Below are positions 8,552 through 18,011 of a stretch of DNA of 64,000 nt, piece by piece. The position numbers and the translations under genes were made by a program. The notes under the pieces were generated by a model that saw only the letters and a program-made list of their open reading frames with translations, ran no database searches and was not told the DNA's origin. Source of the DNA: Cylindrospermum stagnale PCC 7417 (GTDB lineage: Bacteria > Cyanobacteriota > Cyanobacteriia > Cyanobacteriales > Nostocaceae); NCBI RefSeq assembly GCF_000317535.1, contig NC_019757.1:5359501-5423500 (forward strand). Direction: 5' to 3'. Each line of letters begins with the position of its first letter. Position 1 is the first letter of the stretch.

Positions 8552-9505
8552 ATGCGACCTTCCACTTTAACTAATACACCAGATGCGGCGGCATCTTCTA
8601 CCCAGTTTTATACTTGGCAAAACTATCGCTGTGCTTATGAACTTCATCAACCCATAAATTCAATACCAGAAAGCATCCCCTTGCTGTTAATTCATCCTAT
8701 TGGTGTGGGTTTATCGCGGCAATTTTGGCAGCGGTTTTGCCGTGAATGGTATCTCACAAATCACCTAAATCCCATTTATAACCCTGATTTAATGGGATGC
8801 GGTGAAAGTGATATGCCACGTCGGGCTTACACTCCAACTGATTGGGCAAAACAGTTGCAACACTTTTTACAAACAGTGGTGCAAAAACCTGTAATTTTAG
8901 TGGTGCAAGGTGCTCTATTTCCGGTAGCAATTGAATTGGTGCAATTGGAATCTAATTTGATTGCTGGTCTTGTACTCTCAGGTCCTCCTACTTGGTCAGT
9001 GATTACGAAGCAAGCGCCAGAAAGGCAGCAAAAATTAATTTGGAGCTTGCTTAATTCGCCTTTAGGAAATGCTTTTTATCGTTATGCGCGGACGCGAAAA
9101 TTTTTGCGTTCTTTCTCGACTGAAAGATTATTTGCTTCCAGTGATGCTGTCGATGAAGAATGGTTAAATGTTTTGGTTACCGGGGCTAAAAATATCGCCA
9201 GTCGCCATGCGGTATTTTCTTTTTTAGCTAGGTTTTGGCAACGAGATTACACTAGTGCGATCGCATCGATTAAGCAACCGACACTGGTAGTTATGGGGGA
9301 AACAGCCTCAAGTATCAGCAAAGAAGGTAAAAAAGCCAAACCAGATGACACCTTAGCTGAATACCTCGCGACTCTACCGCAGGGACGGGGGACGAAAATA
9401 ACTGGGCGGAATGTTTTACCTTATGAATCAACAGCTGCTTTTGTTGATGCGATCGCCTATGGTGGGGCTTCGCCCATCGCTCCATTCATCATTAAAAAAA
9501 CTTAG
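8552..9505 (+). CDS. Alpha/beta hydrolase-fold protein, catalytic triad apparently lost
   Basis: A 317-residue alpha/beta hydrolase fold: LLLIHPIGVGLSRQFWQRF (oxyanion-loop region, residues 46-65), NPDLMGCGESDMP, a central helix region, a cap, and LVVMGETASSI near residue 250. Where active members have GxSxGG, this protein reads VVQGALFPVAIE, so the nucleophile serine is replaced by alanine. The C-terminal GH of the histidine motif reads GRNVLPYES. It therefore looks non-catalytic, perhaps a binding or scaffold protein. The last 15 residues (GGASPIAPFIIKKT) come from a GC-rich palindromic repeat at 9461-9482. It is probably co-transcribed with the SDR gene just upstream. Confidence 0.8.
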   Translation: MRPSTLTNTPDAAASSTQFYTWQNYRCAYELHQPINSIPESIPLLLIHPIGVGLSRQFWQRFCREWYLTNHLNPIYNPDLMGCGESDMPRRAYTPTDWAKQLQHFLQTVVQKPVILVVQGALFPVAIELVQLESNLIAGLVLSGPPTWSVITKQAPERQQKLIWSLLNSPLGNAFYRYARTRKFLRSFSTERLFASSDAVDEEWLNVLVTGAKNIASRHAVFSFLARFWQRDYTSAIASIKQPTLVVMGETASSISKEGKKAKPDDTLAEYLATLPQGRGTKITGRNVLPYESTAAFVDAIAYGGASPIAPFIIKKT

Positions 9506-9574
9506 CCAACTGGCATTCAGAACAGTTCTCGCGTCATAGTAAGACTGGATTGATTTCTTCAGGAGCTAAATTTT

Positions 9575-10312
9575 ATGTTATCGAATCGCCGTGGGCAAAA
9601 AGTGCCTAATGTTACCTTTCGTACTCGTCAAAATGACAAGTGGGTAGATGTGACAACTGATGAGCTATTTGCTGATAAAACAGTTGTTGTTTTCTCCTTA
9701 CCAGGTGCTTTTACTCCGACTTGTTCATCAACTCATCTCCCTGGCTACAACGAATTGGCGAATGTTTTTAAAGAAAATGGCGTCAATGACATTATCTGTA
9801 TTTCTGTTAATGATGCCTTTGTGATGAACGAATGGGCAAAAGATCAAGAAGCATCAAATATCACGCTCATTCCCGATGGTAATGGTGAATTTACTGAAGG
9901 GATGGGAATGTTGGTGGATAAGTCAGACTTGGGCTTTGGTAAACGCTCCTGGCGCTACTCAATGCTGGTGAGAGACAGTGTAGTTGTCAATATGTTCATT
10001 GAGCCTGAAGAACCAGGAGACCCCTTTAAGGTGTCCGATGCCGAAACTATGCTCAAATTTATTAACCCCGCAGCAGTTAAGCCCAAACTTGTTTCTCTGT
10101 TTACCAAAGTGGGTTGTCCCTTCTGTGCCCGTGCTAAGGCTTTGCTGAAAGAACGTGGCATAGATTACGAAGAAATAGTTTTGGGTAAGGATGTCACTAC
10201 ACGCTCTTTACGGGCGGTTACAGGTGCAACTACAGTTCCCCAAGTCTTCGTTGATGGTGAATTAATTGGGGGTTCTGAGGCGCTAACAGCCTACCTGGCT
10301 GCTAAAAAATAG
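9575..10312 (+). CDS. Peroxiredoxin-glutaredoxin fusion protein
   Basis: A 245-residue hybrid peroxidase. Residues 1-165 are a Prx5-type peroxiredoxin with the peroxidatic cysteine C50 in PGAFTPTC. Residues 170-245 are a glutaredoxin with the CPFC redox pair (C181, C184), a TVPQVF cis-proline motif and GGSEAL for glutathione binding. The fusion lets glutathione reduce the peroxidase domain in cis. Such hybrids are known from Haemophilus and several cyanobacteria. It is cytosolic and appears to be transcribed alone. A palindromic dispersed repeat follows it at about 10330. Confidence 0.95.
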   Translation: MLSNRRGQKVPNVTFRTRQNDKWVDVTTDELFADKTVVVFSLPGAFTPTCSSTHLPGYNELANVFKENGVNDIICISVNDAFVMNEWAKDQEASNITLIPDGNGEFTEGMGMLVDKSDLGFGKRSWRYSMLVRDSVVVNMFIEPEEPGDPFKVSDAETMLKFINPAAVKPKLVSLFTKVGCPFCARAKALLKERGIDYEEIVLGKDVTTRSLRAVTGATTVPQVFVDGELIGGSEALTAYLAAKK

Positions 10313-10329
10313 GTGTTGATTTAACGGAA

Positions 10330-10387
10330 CCTCACCCTGGTTCTGCGGTGCAAAACCTGTCCCTCTCCTTCACAAGGAGAGGGATGT
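10330..10387. repeat. CCTCACCCTGG-type dispersed palindromic repeat, copy 1
   Basis: This contains CCTCACCCTGGTTCTGC, AACCTGTCCCTCTCCTT and the hairpin CTCTCCTTCACAAGGAGAG. Other copies lie at 26529-26607, 35967-36027 and 39612-39692. It sits between the convergent prx-grx and ureC genes and could also act as a bidirectional terminator. Confidence 0.75.
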
Positions 10388-10416
10388 CTCTCAGAATTTG
10401 TCGAACTCGCGTTATT

Positions 10417-12168
10417 TTAAAACAAGAAATAACGCTGGGCCATGGGCAAATAGCTAGCAGGTTCACAGGTGATCAATTTTCCTTCCACCCTGACTTCATA
10501 AGTCTCGGCATCGACTTCAATTAGGGGGGTAGCGTCATTATGTTTCATATCTGCTTTCCTGATACTGCGTGTATTAGCAACTGCCTCTGTGCGAGTAGTT
10601 AAGCCAAGATGTTTAGGCACTTCTCTATTCAAAGCTTCTTGGGAAACAAAAGTAATTGAATTTGCCCCAATTGCCCCGCCAAAAGAGCCAAACATCGGAC
10701 GCATGTGAACGGGTTCGGGGGTGGAAATACTGGCGTTGGGATCGCCCATTTGTCCCCAAGCGATCATTCCTCCCTTAATCACAAGCTCTGGCTTGACTCC
10801 AAAAAAGGCTGGTTTCCACAAACACAAATCGGCTAACTTCCCGACTTCGACAGAACCGACATGGTTGGCAATTCCATGAGCGATCGCTGGGTTAATGGTG
10901 TATTTAGCGATGTAGCGCTTGGCTCTCAAGTTGTCGTTATTTGCACCATCAGAATTAAGGGGGCCTCTTTGGACTTTCATCTTATGGGCGGTTTGCCAAG
11001 TGCGAATAATCACTTCCCCGACTCTGCCCATGGCCTGGGAATCAGAAGACATGATGCTAATCACGCCCATATCCTGCAATATATCTTCAGCGGCAATTGT
11101 TTGGGGGCGTATTCTCGAATCGGCAAATTTGACATCTTCCTCAATGTTCGGGTCGAGGTGATGGCACACCATCAACATATCTTTGTGTTCTGCCAGAGTG
11201 TTAATGGTGTAGGGACGGGTGGGATTCGTCGAAGCTGGTAGAACGTAATTATAGCTACAGACTCTGAGTATATCAGGGGCATGACCGCCGCCAGCGCCTT
11301 CGGTATGGAAGGTGTGAATCACTCGTTCTTTAAAAGCTTTAATGGTGTCTTCGACAAACCCCGCTTCGTTGAGGGTGTCGGTGTGAATCGCCACTTGTAC
11401 GTCATAATCCTCGGCCACACTCAGGCAGTTATCAATCGCAGCTGGAGTAGATCCCCAATCTTCGTGTAGCTTTAAACCCATAGCACCAGCTTCAATTTGT
11501 TCGATTAAGGCTTCGGGTTTGCTGGTATTGCCTTTGCCAAAAAACCCGATGTTGATGGGGAAGGCGTCGGCTGCTTGTAACATCCGGTGAATGTTCCAAG
11601 GGCCAGGGGTGCAAGTGGTGGCGGTAGTTCCAGCGGCTGGGCCTGTACCGCCGCCAAGCATGGTTGTAGTTCCAGAGGCGATCGCAGTTTCGATTTGCTG
11701 GGGACAAATAAAGTGAATGTGGGTATCAATGGCCCCGGCTGTGACAATTCTGCCTTCTCCCGCTATCACTTCGGTGCCTGGGCCAATGATGATATCTACG
11801 CCGTCTTGGGTGTAGGGATTGCCGGCTTTGCCAATTTTGAATATTTTGCCGTTTCTAATGCCAATATCGGCTTTGACGATGCCCCACCAATCAAGAATCA
11901 AGGCGTTGGTAATGACTACATCTACGGCTTGGTTGACACCATCGCCAATCTTGGGAGAATTCCCTAAGATATCGGTGCCATTGATTAAGGGAGACTGTCC
12001 CATCCCATCCCGAATCACCTTACCGCCACCGAATTTAACTTCTTCGCCATAGGTGGTGAAGTCTTGTTCTACTTCAATAAATAACTCTGTATCTGCAAGT
12101 CGAACGCGATCGCCAACGGTAGGGCCAAACATGGCTGCATAGTTCCGTCGATTCATCCGATAACTCAT
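10417..12168 (-). CDS. ureC: Urease alpha (large, catalytic) subunit
   Basis: The catalytic subunit of nickel urease, which hydrolyses urea to ammonia and carbamate in the cytosol. The 583-residue product starts [20 protein letters not shown], typical of UreC. Nickel ligands are visible: the HIH pair in DTHIHFICP, the carbamylated lysine in [12 protein letters not shown], and histidines in [10 protein letters not shown] and [13 protein letters not shown]. The flap/active-site cysteine-histidine region VCHHLDPN follows. It is slightly longer than the usual 567-570 residues. It is the last gene of the ure cluster, 38 bases after ureF, and so is separated from ureA and ureB by four accessory genes. 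Confidence 0.97.
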   Translation of the reverse strand: MSYRMNRRNYAAMFGPTVGDRVRLADTELFIEVEQDFTTYGEEVKFGGGKVIRDGMGQSPLINGTDILGNSPKIGDGVNQAVDVVITNALILDWWGIVKADIGIRNGKIFKIGKAGNPYTQDGVDIIIGPGTEVIAGEGRIVTAGAIDTHIHFICPQQIETAIASGTTTMLGGGTGPAAGTTATTCTPGPWNIHRMLQAADAFPINIGFFGKGNTSKPEALIEQIEAGAMGLKLHEDWGSTPAAIDNCLSVAEDYDVQVAIHTDTLNEAGFVEDTIKAFKERVIHTFHTEGAGGGHAPDILRVCSYNYVLPASTNPTRPYTINTLAEHKDMLMVCHHLDPNIEEDVKFADSRIRPQTIAAEDILQDMGVISIMSSDSQAMGRVGEVIIRTWQTAHKMKVQRGPLNSDGANNDNLRAKRYIAKYTINPAIAHGIANHVGSVEVGKLADLCLWKPAFFGVKPELVIKGGMIAWGQMGDPNASISTPEPVHMRPMFGSFGGAIGANSITFVSQEALNREVPKHLGLTTRTEAVANTRSIRKADMKHNDATPLIEVDAETYEVRVEGKLITCEPASYLPMAQRYFLF

Positions 12169-12206
12169 ATTTTTTCCGCCTCAACAACTTAAAAAATTGC
12201 AAAATA

Positions 12207-12905
12207 CTAACTGGCAAATAACCGATGATCCAATTTTTGATGTCGCATTTGGGCAATATCAATCATCGGTGTACAAGACCACATTTGGTCTAATCTCAAA
12301 GCAGCCGCCCTCAAGTAGGCTGCTTCAATATCTGGTGCTAGTTGGAGCAGGACTTGTTGCGCTTGGAGATGTCCGATAACGCTCAAGCGAATGGCAGCCC
12401 CCAATAAACCCGTCACAAAACTATGGAAAAAAGCTAGCACTGTATCCCGTTCTTCCAACCCTGCTGCCCTAGCAACTACAGCAAATATAATCGGATGTAA
12501 GCAGTTAATTATACCTTCAGCCGCTTCTCGATTTAGGGTTTCTAATTGAGCATCTGGCCAAGTTGTACTAGCAACCATCAGCAAGGCGCGTCCGCTTTTA
12601 CGCCCGGTTTCACGAGTTTTTTCGACTAAGTTTTGGGCAAATAGTTGAGCATCTGCCTCTCGCACTGCTTCTAAATCTGCCATCGCACTTCCTCGATAGG
12701 CATGGATTAAAGCCACTGCATCCGTTGGCCCTACTTTGTTTTGCAATAGTAGTTGCAGAAAAATTTGTAAGTCTTTGGCATCGCGCAGTTGACCGAATTG
12801 CACCAAAGATTCTAGTCCGTGAGATAGGGTATAAGAACCAGAGGGGAAAAAAGAATCGGACAGTTGCATGAAAGCGAGTTGTTGACTAATCGGAGATTGA
12901 CTCAT
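12207..12905 (-). CDS. ureF: Urease accessory protein UreF
   Basis: A 232-residue UreF, which with UreD and UreG forms the GTP-dependent complex that loads nickel into urease. Recognisable stretches are [11 protein letters not shown]-type [20 protein letters not shown] at residues 14-33 and [15 protein letters not shown] near 165-180. The ATG overlaps the ureE stop by one base (TGATG), which indicates translational coupling. It is predicted cytosolic. Confidence 0.95.
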   Translation of the reverse strand: MSQSPISQQLAFMQLSDSFFPSGSYTLSHGLESLVQFGQLRDAKDLQIFLQLLLQNKVGPTDAVALIHAYRGSAMADLEAVREADAQLFAQNLVEKTRETGRKSGRALLMVASTTWPDAQLETLNREAAEGIINCLHPIIFAVVARAAGLEERDTVLAFFHSFVTGLLGAAIRLSVIGHLQAQQVLLQLAPDIEAAYLRAAALRLDQMWSCTPMIDIAQMRHQKLDHRLFAS

Positions 12906-13420
12906 CAGTGGTGATGGTGCTGTTCGGTGTGTTGGGAAAAGTTAAGCTGTTCGTGAGGCGATCGCCATTCATAGTCGATTTGTAGTCCAGGAATCTGAAA
13001 ATGGCGGATGGTGGTTTCTATTACTTCTGCTTCTGCTGCTAGCTCGATGTATATCTGATGACCTTTGACGAGGATCGGCCAGTGGTGATTACCGAGCACG
13101 TGACCTAAATGAATTAGGTCAATTGCGCGATGATCGCTCTCTGGTGCGTTAAAAGTCAGTACCATCACTTTTTGCTCTTGCAAATGAATTAGTAATAAGT
13201 TACTCTCTTCTGTCGCAAAAACATCTCCTTCTCGCAATTGCCAATCTCGGCTTTTAATAATCCCGATATCAATTCCTGAAGTGGAGCAAGTGTGGATTCG
13301 TCCTTTGGGGCTATCGGTTGGCTTGAGATAAACTTCTAAAAAATGTTCTTTTTCTATCCTTTGAAATAAGCTAGCATTCTCTTTTAAATTTCCAAGGTAA
13401 GTTTTTGCTAATTCAGTCAT
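12905..13420 (-). CDS. ureE: Urease accessory protein UreE (nickel metallochaperone)
   Basis: A 171-residue nickel-delivery chaperone. The N-terminal half is the peptide-binding-like domain ([20 protein letters not shown]). The second domain carries [11 protein letters not shown], with the conserved metal-binding histidine. The C-terminus ends in a short histidine tail (HTEQHHHH), suitable for nickel storage. It overlaps ureF by one base. Upstream, a 197-base gap with repeat-like sequence separates it from ureD. Confidence 0.95.
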   Translation of the reverse strand: MTELAKTYLGNLKENASLFQRIEKEHFLEVYLKPTDSPKGRIHTCSTSGIDIGIIKSRDWQLREGDVFATEESNLLLIHLQEQKVMVLTFNAPESDHRAIDLIHLGHVLGNHHWPILVKGHQIYIELAAEAEVIETTIRHFQIPGLQIDYEWRSPHEQLNFSQHTEQHHHH

Positions 13421-13617
13421 ATAGCAATTTTATTTGATTCGTGAAAAGTTTATTGTTTTAACTAATCGCCAAGACGCCCGCGCGCAGCGATGCCCGTAGG
13501 GCTGTAGAACGCCAAGGTAAAGAAAGGAAGGTGAGAGGTTACTAGTTTTACATTGGATTTTAAATTTAGGGAATTATTCTCTTTTATCTGGTTTCTTGGA
13601 AGAGGGATATCAGATAA
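13421..13617. other. Gap between ureD and ureE with a GC-rich repeat scrap
   Basis: About 200 bases. The piece GCCAAGACGCCCGCGCGCAG and the following GATGCCCGTAGGGCTGTAG (13471-13507) resemble the GC-rich dispersed repeats of Nostoc genomes. No open frame is visible. Insertion of a repeat within the urease operon probably widened this gap. Confidence 0.5.
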
Positions 13618-14460
13618 TTAAGGTTGATGACCTAGACGGCGTACACAATTTAAGGCGTACTGCAAATAGTCTTTGAGTCCCCCAGTTCCAGTGGCTATGG
13701 CTCTAATTAATAAGCCTTTGTGATTGGGTAAAATGGAGGTGGCTACAGTTGTACTATGGCAATTAGCGGCTTCTATGTCTTCTAAGCTGGCACTGAGTAA
13801 CGCCAGGTCTGCTTCTGGTTGAATTATTATCACATTGCACAAGATAGATGCTCTAGCAAATAAATCGCTGTTTTTGAAAGGATTGAGTTTTCCTTCTAAA
13901 CGCATAGCATCGGTAAACCAGAGCTTGTTTTCTAAAGAAGTAACTTGTAGACGACTGAAATAGTGGTTAAATTCATAAAATTCCCCACGGGCTAGCCTTC
14001 CCGGTACAATTATTTCGCTATAAAATAGTTTGGCGGTGGGATGACACTTGATGTTGAGCGTTTGCTCTAAAGTGGCATCTCTAAAGAGAATGATCGGTTC
14101 GGGGACAAACTCTAAACTTGCTCCTGCTTGAAGTTCGATATCATAATGTGCGATCGCTTTTGAGCCAGCAATAGGCATAGGATGCACTTTGGTCGCAGAT
14201 TGGTCTGTGAGGTGAAGCTGAGTTTCAGCAGTGAGTTGTAAGGAAATATTTAGCTCGTCATTTGCGAGTAACCCTGGAGAGCTACTAGTAATATAAAGGT
14301 GAGCCTGCCGGGTATTCTCTGGCTGATGGCGGAAGGTGCGAGAGATGCCCAAGGGATAGGCTGTATACTGATGAGTAACTATCGTCTGACCGTCGCGGTC
14401 GCACTCCAGTTTTAGCTCTAAGTTTTTGGTTTGTTTGAAAGTTTCCAAGGTAACAACCAA
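13618..14460 (-). CDS. ureD: Urease accessory protein UreD (UreH)
   Basis: A UreD of about 280 residues, the scaffold that binds the urease apoenzyme and recruits UreF and UreG. Family stretches are visible: YPLGISRTF, YITSSSPGLLANDELNISLQ, QLHLTDQSATKVHPM and FVPEPIILFRDA. There is no ATG. A perfect AGGAGG at 14467-14472 sits six bases before a TTG at 14460, so I start there. The TTG at 14466 lies directly against the ribosome-binding site. The gene begins about ten bases after the ureG stop, so the two are tightly coupled. Confidence 0.93.
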   Translation of the reverse strand: MVVTLETFKQTKNLELKLECDRDGQTIVTHQYTAYPLGISRTFRHQPENTRQAHLYITSSSPGLLANDELNISLQLTAETQLHLTDQSATKVHPMPIAGSKAIAHYDIELQAGASLEFVPEPIILFRDATLEQTLNIKCHPTAKLFYSEIIVPGRLARGEFYEFNHYFSRLQVTSLENKLWFTDAMRLEGKLNPFKNSDLFARASILCNVIIIQPEADLALLSASLEDIEAANCHSTTVATSILPNHKGLLIRAIATGTGGLKDYLQYALNCVRRLGHQP

Positions 14461-14470
14461 TAACAACCTC

Positions 14471-15103
14471 CTAGCTGGCTATAGCGTCCGGACTGCGAAA
14501 CAGAACAGTCTCCAAAATGAAATTCACCACTTGATTTAATCCCTCTCCCGTCTTGCAATTAGTATAGGCAATCGGTTTCCCCCGGCGGTATAAAGGGGCT
14601 TGTTGACGGATTAAATCCAAGTCAGCACCTACATAAGGAGCAATATCAATCTTATTGATTACCACTAAATCAGCTTGTGCAAAGCCAGGGCCTTTTTTGC
14701 GGGGGATATCATCTCCCGCACCGACATCAATCACAAAAATATAGGAGTCTACCAAGTCATAGCTAAAGGTAGAGGCCAGATTGTCACCTCCACTTTCAAT
14801 AAAAATGATGTCTAATTGAGGATAAAGCAGTTCTAGATCCTTCACCGCTAGCAGGTTCATCGTGGGGTCTTCGCGAATCGCTGTATGTGGACAGCTACCC
14901 GTTTCCACGCCAATAATCCTTTCAGGGGGCAGAAATCCGCGACTTTTCAGACGGTCTGCATCTTCAGTTGTGAGTAAGTCATTAGTGACAACTGCGACTT
15001 CAATGCCTTGGTTCATTAACAAGGGGACGATGCATTCTAGCAGCGCTGTTTTCCCACTACCTACCGGGCCTCCAACTCCCAGTCTAGCTACTGATTTTGC
15101 CAT
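14471..15103 (-). CDS. ureG: Urease accessory GTPase UreG
   Basis: A 210-residue SIMIBI-class GTPase that powers nickel insertion into urease. The P-loop GGPVGSGKTALLE is at residues 11-23, the metal-binding CPH is in ETGSCPHTAIREDP, and the Walker B-like IFIESGGDNLAS and the guanine motif VINKIDIAPYVGAD follow. The length is normal for the family. It is upstream of ureD in the same operon. Confidence 0.97.
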   Translation of the reverse strand: MAKSVARLGVGGPVGSGKTALLECIVPLLMNQGIEVAVVTNDLLTTEDADRLKSRGFLPPERIIGVETGSCPHTAIREDPTMNLLAVKDLELLYPQLDIIFIESGGDNLASTFSYDLVDSYIFVIDVGAGDDIPRKKGPGFAQADLVVINKIDIAPYVGADLDLIRQQAPLYRRGKPIAYTNCKTGEGLNQVVNFILETVLFRSPDAIAS

Positions 15104-15219
15104 AGTTAATTTCCTTGTCTGAGTTTATGATCAACGGCTAAATGTTGAATTAGTGTCTAAGTAAGTAGGCGAAAATAGATCAAACTTTGTTAAGGAATGT
15201 AGAAAAATTAACTTAGCTC

Positions 15220-15265
15220 GTAGTAAGGACTTTAGTCCTGTGTTGAGGACTAAAGTCCTCACTAC
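15220..15265. repeat. GTAGTAAG dispersed palindromic repeat (copy in the ureB-ureG gap)
   Basis: GTAGTAAGGACTTTAGTCCT is followed by GAGGACTAAAGTCCTCACTAC, an extended inverted repeat. Related copies are at 30862-30923 and 36572-36621 with changed inner arms but the same GTAGTAAG...CTTACTAC ends. In the 176-base gap between ureB and ureG it could form a hairpin in the urease mRNA. Confidence 0.75.
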
Positions 15266-15279
15266 AAACTTTTAATTAT

Positions 15280-15660
15280 TTACGATGCACTACTTAATTG
15301 GTTGTTAACTAATCCATTAAAACCATAAATTTTGCGCTCACCAGCGAAGGGAATTAACTCAACTTGTGTTGCATCTTCATCCATCGGTTCAAATCTAACG
15401 GCTGTCCCGGCGGGAATATTTAAACGTCTGCCTAGGGTAGGATCGTTATCGCTGTAGCGAATAATTTTATCGAGTTTTCTATCTCCTTGTTCATACTTTA
15501 CGTGAGAAAATTCTAGATCAGAATTAACTTCATAAAAGTGGAAATGAGAACCAACTTGAATCGGGCGATCGCCTTTATTCGCCACGACAATTTTGATCAT
15601 GTCTCGCCCTTGATTGAGTTCGATGTCGCCGGGTTGAGTAATTATTTCGCCTGGAATCAT
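15280..15660 (-). CDS. ureB: Urease beta subunit
   Basis: A 126-residue structural subunit of the UreABC heterotrimer. Typical features are the start [48 protein letters not shown] and [10 protein letters not shown] near the end. It lies 56 bases downstream of ureA. A 176-base gap with a palindromic repeat follows before ureG. Confidence 0.97.
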   Translation of the reverse strand: MIPGEIITQPGDIELNQGRDMIKIVVANKGDRPIQVGSHFHFYEVNSDLEFSHVKYEQGDRKLDKIIRYSDNDPTLGRRLNIPAGTAVRFEPMDEDATQVELIPFAGERKIYGFNGLVNNQLSSAS

Positions 15661-15716
15661 GGTTAATTCAATTTTTTTTGTTTTTGGATGGATAGAGCTT
15701 TCTTTAAGTTGCCAAA

Positions 15717-16046
15717 CTAAGAACGTACTAAGGGAACAATTGATTTACAAATTGGTTCGTGTACGGTGACTAATTTCGTCCCGTCGGGAAAGGTAGCTTC
15801 TACTTGCACTTCATGAATCATTTCCGGAATGCCTTCCATCACATCTTCTCTTCCCAAGAGAGTCTTGCCATAACTCATCAATTCTTCTACGGTTTTTCCT
15901 TCTCTTGCCCCTTCTAAAATCGCCGCAGAGATATAGGCTATTGCTTCGGGATAATTCAGCCTTAAGCCTTTGTTCCTGCGTCTTTCTGCTACTAAAGCAG
16001 CAGTAAAAATCAGAAGTTTATCTTTTTCTTGAGGAGATAATTGCAT
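15717..16046 (-). CDS. ureA: Urease gamma subunit
   Basis: A 109-residue small subunit of urease. It begins [20 protein letters not shown] and contains [25 protein letters not shown] and [18 protein letters not shown], all typical UreA stretches. Members usually end near residue 100; here a short PLVRS tail extends it. It is the first gene of the cluster, so the promoter should lie in 16047-16317, shared with the divergent sbtA. Confidence 0.97.
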   Translation of the reverse strand: MQLSPQEKDKLLIFTAALVAERRRNKGLRLNYPEAIAYISAAILEGAREGKTVEELMSYGKTLLGREDVMEGIPEMIHEVQVEATFPDGTKLVTVHEPICKSIVPLVRS

Positions 16047-16317
16047 AGACGTCTTGCCTGAATTTCACTTGGATTTGACAAACTTCAAGTTTTAAGTTCG
16101 ATTGCTGAAAATCTTAAGTAGGTAGGCACTTTGAAAGCCAAATATGTTGAGATCTGCCTGAATTCAGCCTGATTTATAGATTACATACCTTTACATAGCT
16201 GTGTCTTTTTTAGCCTGACCACCGACAACAGTATATGATTATCGATGCAGTTGTCACTTTTTGTGCAACACTTATTCATACAGAATTTTTTAATTAAAAC
16301 ATTAGAGGAGTGGCGGA
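16047..16317. promoter_or_regulatory. Divergent ureA / sbtA promoter region
   Basis: A 271-base AT-rich spacer between divergently transcribed ureA and sbtA. GAGGAG at 16304-16309 is the sbtA ribosome-binding site (about 11 bases before its ATG). I looked for an NtcA-type GTA-N8-TAC site and found no clean match. Any regulator binding here could link urea use and bicarbonate uptake, but that is inference. Confidence 0.5.
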
Positions 16318-17289
16318 ATGGATGTCAGCTTGATTGTGTCTAACATCTTGAATCCACCTGTCTTGGCATTCTTCATGGGGATGCTGGCGGTTTTTGTCAA
16401 GTCGGATCTAGAAATTCCCCCACCAATCCCTAAGCTATTCTCCCTTTATTTATTATTTGCCATTGGGTTTAAGGGCGGTGTGGAACTGGTTAAAAGTGGC
16501 ATCAGTCAGGAAGTGATTCTCAGTCTTTTGGCAGCCGTTTTCATGGCGTGTATTGTCCCCGTTTATACGTTCTTTATTCTGAAAATCAAACTTGACGTTT
16601 ATAATGCAGCCGCGATCGCATCTACCTATGGTTCAATCAGTGCTGTGACCTTTATTACGGCTAGTTCCTTCCTGACGCAACTGGGCATACCCTTTGATGG
16701 CTATATGGTAGCAGCCCTGGCCTTGATGGAATCTCCAGCAATTATCATCGGTCTGATCTTGGTAAATGTCTTCACGGCTAATGAAGGTAAGCGAGAGTTT
16801 GTTTGGTCAGAAGTTTTACGAGAAGCTTTCCTCAATAGTTCCGTGTTTCTGCTAATTGGTAGCCTGGTGATGGGACTCCTGACTGGAGAACATGGTTGGG
16901 TGGTGTTGAAACCCTTTACACAGGATATGTTTTACGGCGTCCTCACGTTCTTTTTGTTAGATATGGGACTGCTGGCTGCCCAAAGAATCAAAGATTTGCA
17001 AAAAACAGGTGTTTTTCTGATCTTGTTTGCCATCCTCATCCCCATTGTCAACGCCGCGATTGCCCTAGCGATCGCTAAAATTATTGGTATGCCTCAGGGG
17101 GATACCCTTTTATTCGCTGTGCTGTGTGCCAGTGCTTCTTACATCGCAGTCCCCGCAGCTATGCGGCTAACTGTTCCCGAAGCCAACCCTAGTTTGTATG
17201 TTTCCACTGCCTTAGCAGTGACATTCCCTTTCAATATTATTGTGGGTATCCCACTTTATTTATACGGCATCAATATATTTTGGAGTTGA
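16318..17289 (+). CDS. sbtA: Sodium-dependent bicarbonate transporter SbtA family
   Basis: A 323-residue inner-membrane protein with about ten hydrophobic segments. SbtA imports bicarbonate with sodium in the cyanobacterial carbon-concentrating mechanism. Typical stretches are NPPVLAFFMGMLAVF with the nearby charged DLEIPPPIPKLFSLYLLFAI, then AAAIASTYGSISAVTFITAS and ALMESPAIIIGL, and in the second half LCASASYIAVPAAMRL. It is shorter than the 374-residue Synechocystis protein, mainly in the central cytosolic loop. It is immediately followed by the PII-like gene sbtB. It may be a lower-affinity paralogue, which the sequence cannot decide. Confidence 0.88.
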   Translation: MDVSLIVSNILNPPVLAFFMGMLAVFVKSDLEIPPPIPKLFSLYLLFAIGFKGGVELVKSGISQEVILSLLAAVFMACIVPVYTFFILKIKLDVYNAAAIASTYGSISAVTFITASSFLTQLGIPFDGYMVAALALMESPAIIIGLILVNVFTANEGKREFVWSEVLREAFLNSSVFLLIGSLVMGLLTGEHGWVVLKPFTQDMFYGVLTFFLLDMGLLAAQRIKDLQKTGVFLILFAILIPIVNAAIALAIAKIIGMPQGDTLLFAVLCASASYIAVPAAMRLTVPEANPSLYVSTALAVTFPFNIIVGIPLYLYGINIFWS

Positions 17290-17293
17290 GATT

Positions 17294-17602
17294 ATGCGGT
17301 TAGTTAAACGGATAGAAATCTTTGCTAATTATGTCGAACTCGGTAAAATTTTAGAGTCTTTAGAAAAGTCAGGCATACCAGGACATACAGTGATTAAGAA
17401 TGTGACTGGCAAAGGTAGGGGGGGAACAGCCAGCGATGATTTCGCCATGACATTGCTAGACAACATTTATATTATCGCTTTCTTTCCTCCTGAAAAATTA
17501 CCGCTGGTGGAAGTAAATATTAGAAACACTCTAAATAAGTTTGGTGGGACTTGCTTTATTTCCGATGCCATGGAACTGGAAACAACCAAGTGTGTTAGTT
17601 AA
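17294..17602 (+). CDS. sbtB: PII-like regulator SbtB of the bicarbonate transporter
   Basis: A 102-residue PII-fold protein starting MRLVKRIEIFANYVELGKIL, with the flexible T-loop region KNVTGKGRGGTASDDF and the strand NIYIIAFFPPEKLP. SbtB trimers bind adenine nucleotides (cAMP, ADP, AMP) and gate SbtA. The start is four bases after the sbtA stop, so the two are translationally coupled. The protein ends CVS and lacks the CGPEGC redox loop found at the C-terminus of some SbtB proteins. The ATG at 17294 is chosen because an upstream in-frame ATG lies inside sbtA. Confidence 0.85.
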   Translation: MRLVKRIEIFANYVELGKILESLEKSGIPGHTVIKNVTGKGRGGTASDDFAMTLLDNIYIIAFFPPEKLPLVEVNIRNTLNKFGGTCFISDAMELETTKCVS

Positions 17603-17777
17603 GTAAACCTGAAAATATTAATATCACCCAACAGATTGAAGTCTATCGGTGGGAAATGGCTTGATCAACGATATTCTTTGCTTGCAGTATAATTATGGAG
17701 GCAATAGCTAAGAGCAACGGAAGAATTTGAGTATATATAATTGATTAGCCTATCCACAGATATAGAGGAAAACCACT

Positions 17778-18011
17778 GTGCAATCAATTCAAGAAAAGAT
17801 TGTAGAAAAAATACAACTCCTACCCGAAGAGGCTCTAACTCAAGTGCTGGATTTAGTAGAGTCTTTAACCCAGAAGACTCCAAAAAAGCCTGTAGGTGTC
17901 CCAGGTAAACAACTGTTGCAATTTGCTGGGTCGATTAGAGCAGATGACTTAGAACTGATGGCAAAGGCAATTGAGGCAGACTGCGGTAAGGTTGATTTAG
18001 ATGAATGGTAG
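17778..18011 (+). CDS. VapB-like antitoxin (DUF2281-type)
   Basis: A 77-residue acidic protein: a helical N-terminus (QEKIVEKIQLLPEEALTQVL), a proline/lysine linker and a C-terminal tail FAGSIRADDLELMAKAIEAD, the arrangement of cyanobacterial DUF2281 antitoxins that precede PIN toxins. It starts with GTG (or an alternative initiation codon) and overlaps the toxin gene by 11 bases. It probably neutralises the toxin through its C-terminal tail. Confidence 0.75.
   Translation: MQSIQEKIVEKIQLLPEEALTQVLDLVESLTQKTPKKPVGVPGKQLLQFAGSIRADDLELMAKAIEADCGKVDLDEW

Noticed and set aside
11000-11967. Several plus-strand frames opposite ureC
   Set aside because: Antisense shadows of a well-conserved gene.
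16047-16317. NtcA binding site in the ureA-sbtA spacer
   Set aside because: No GTA-N8-TAC with correct spacing was seen.
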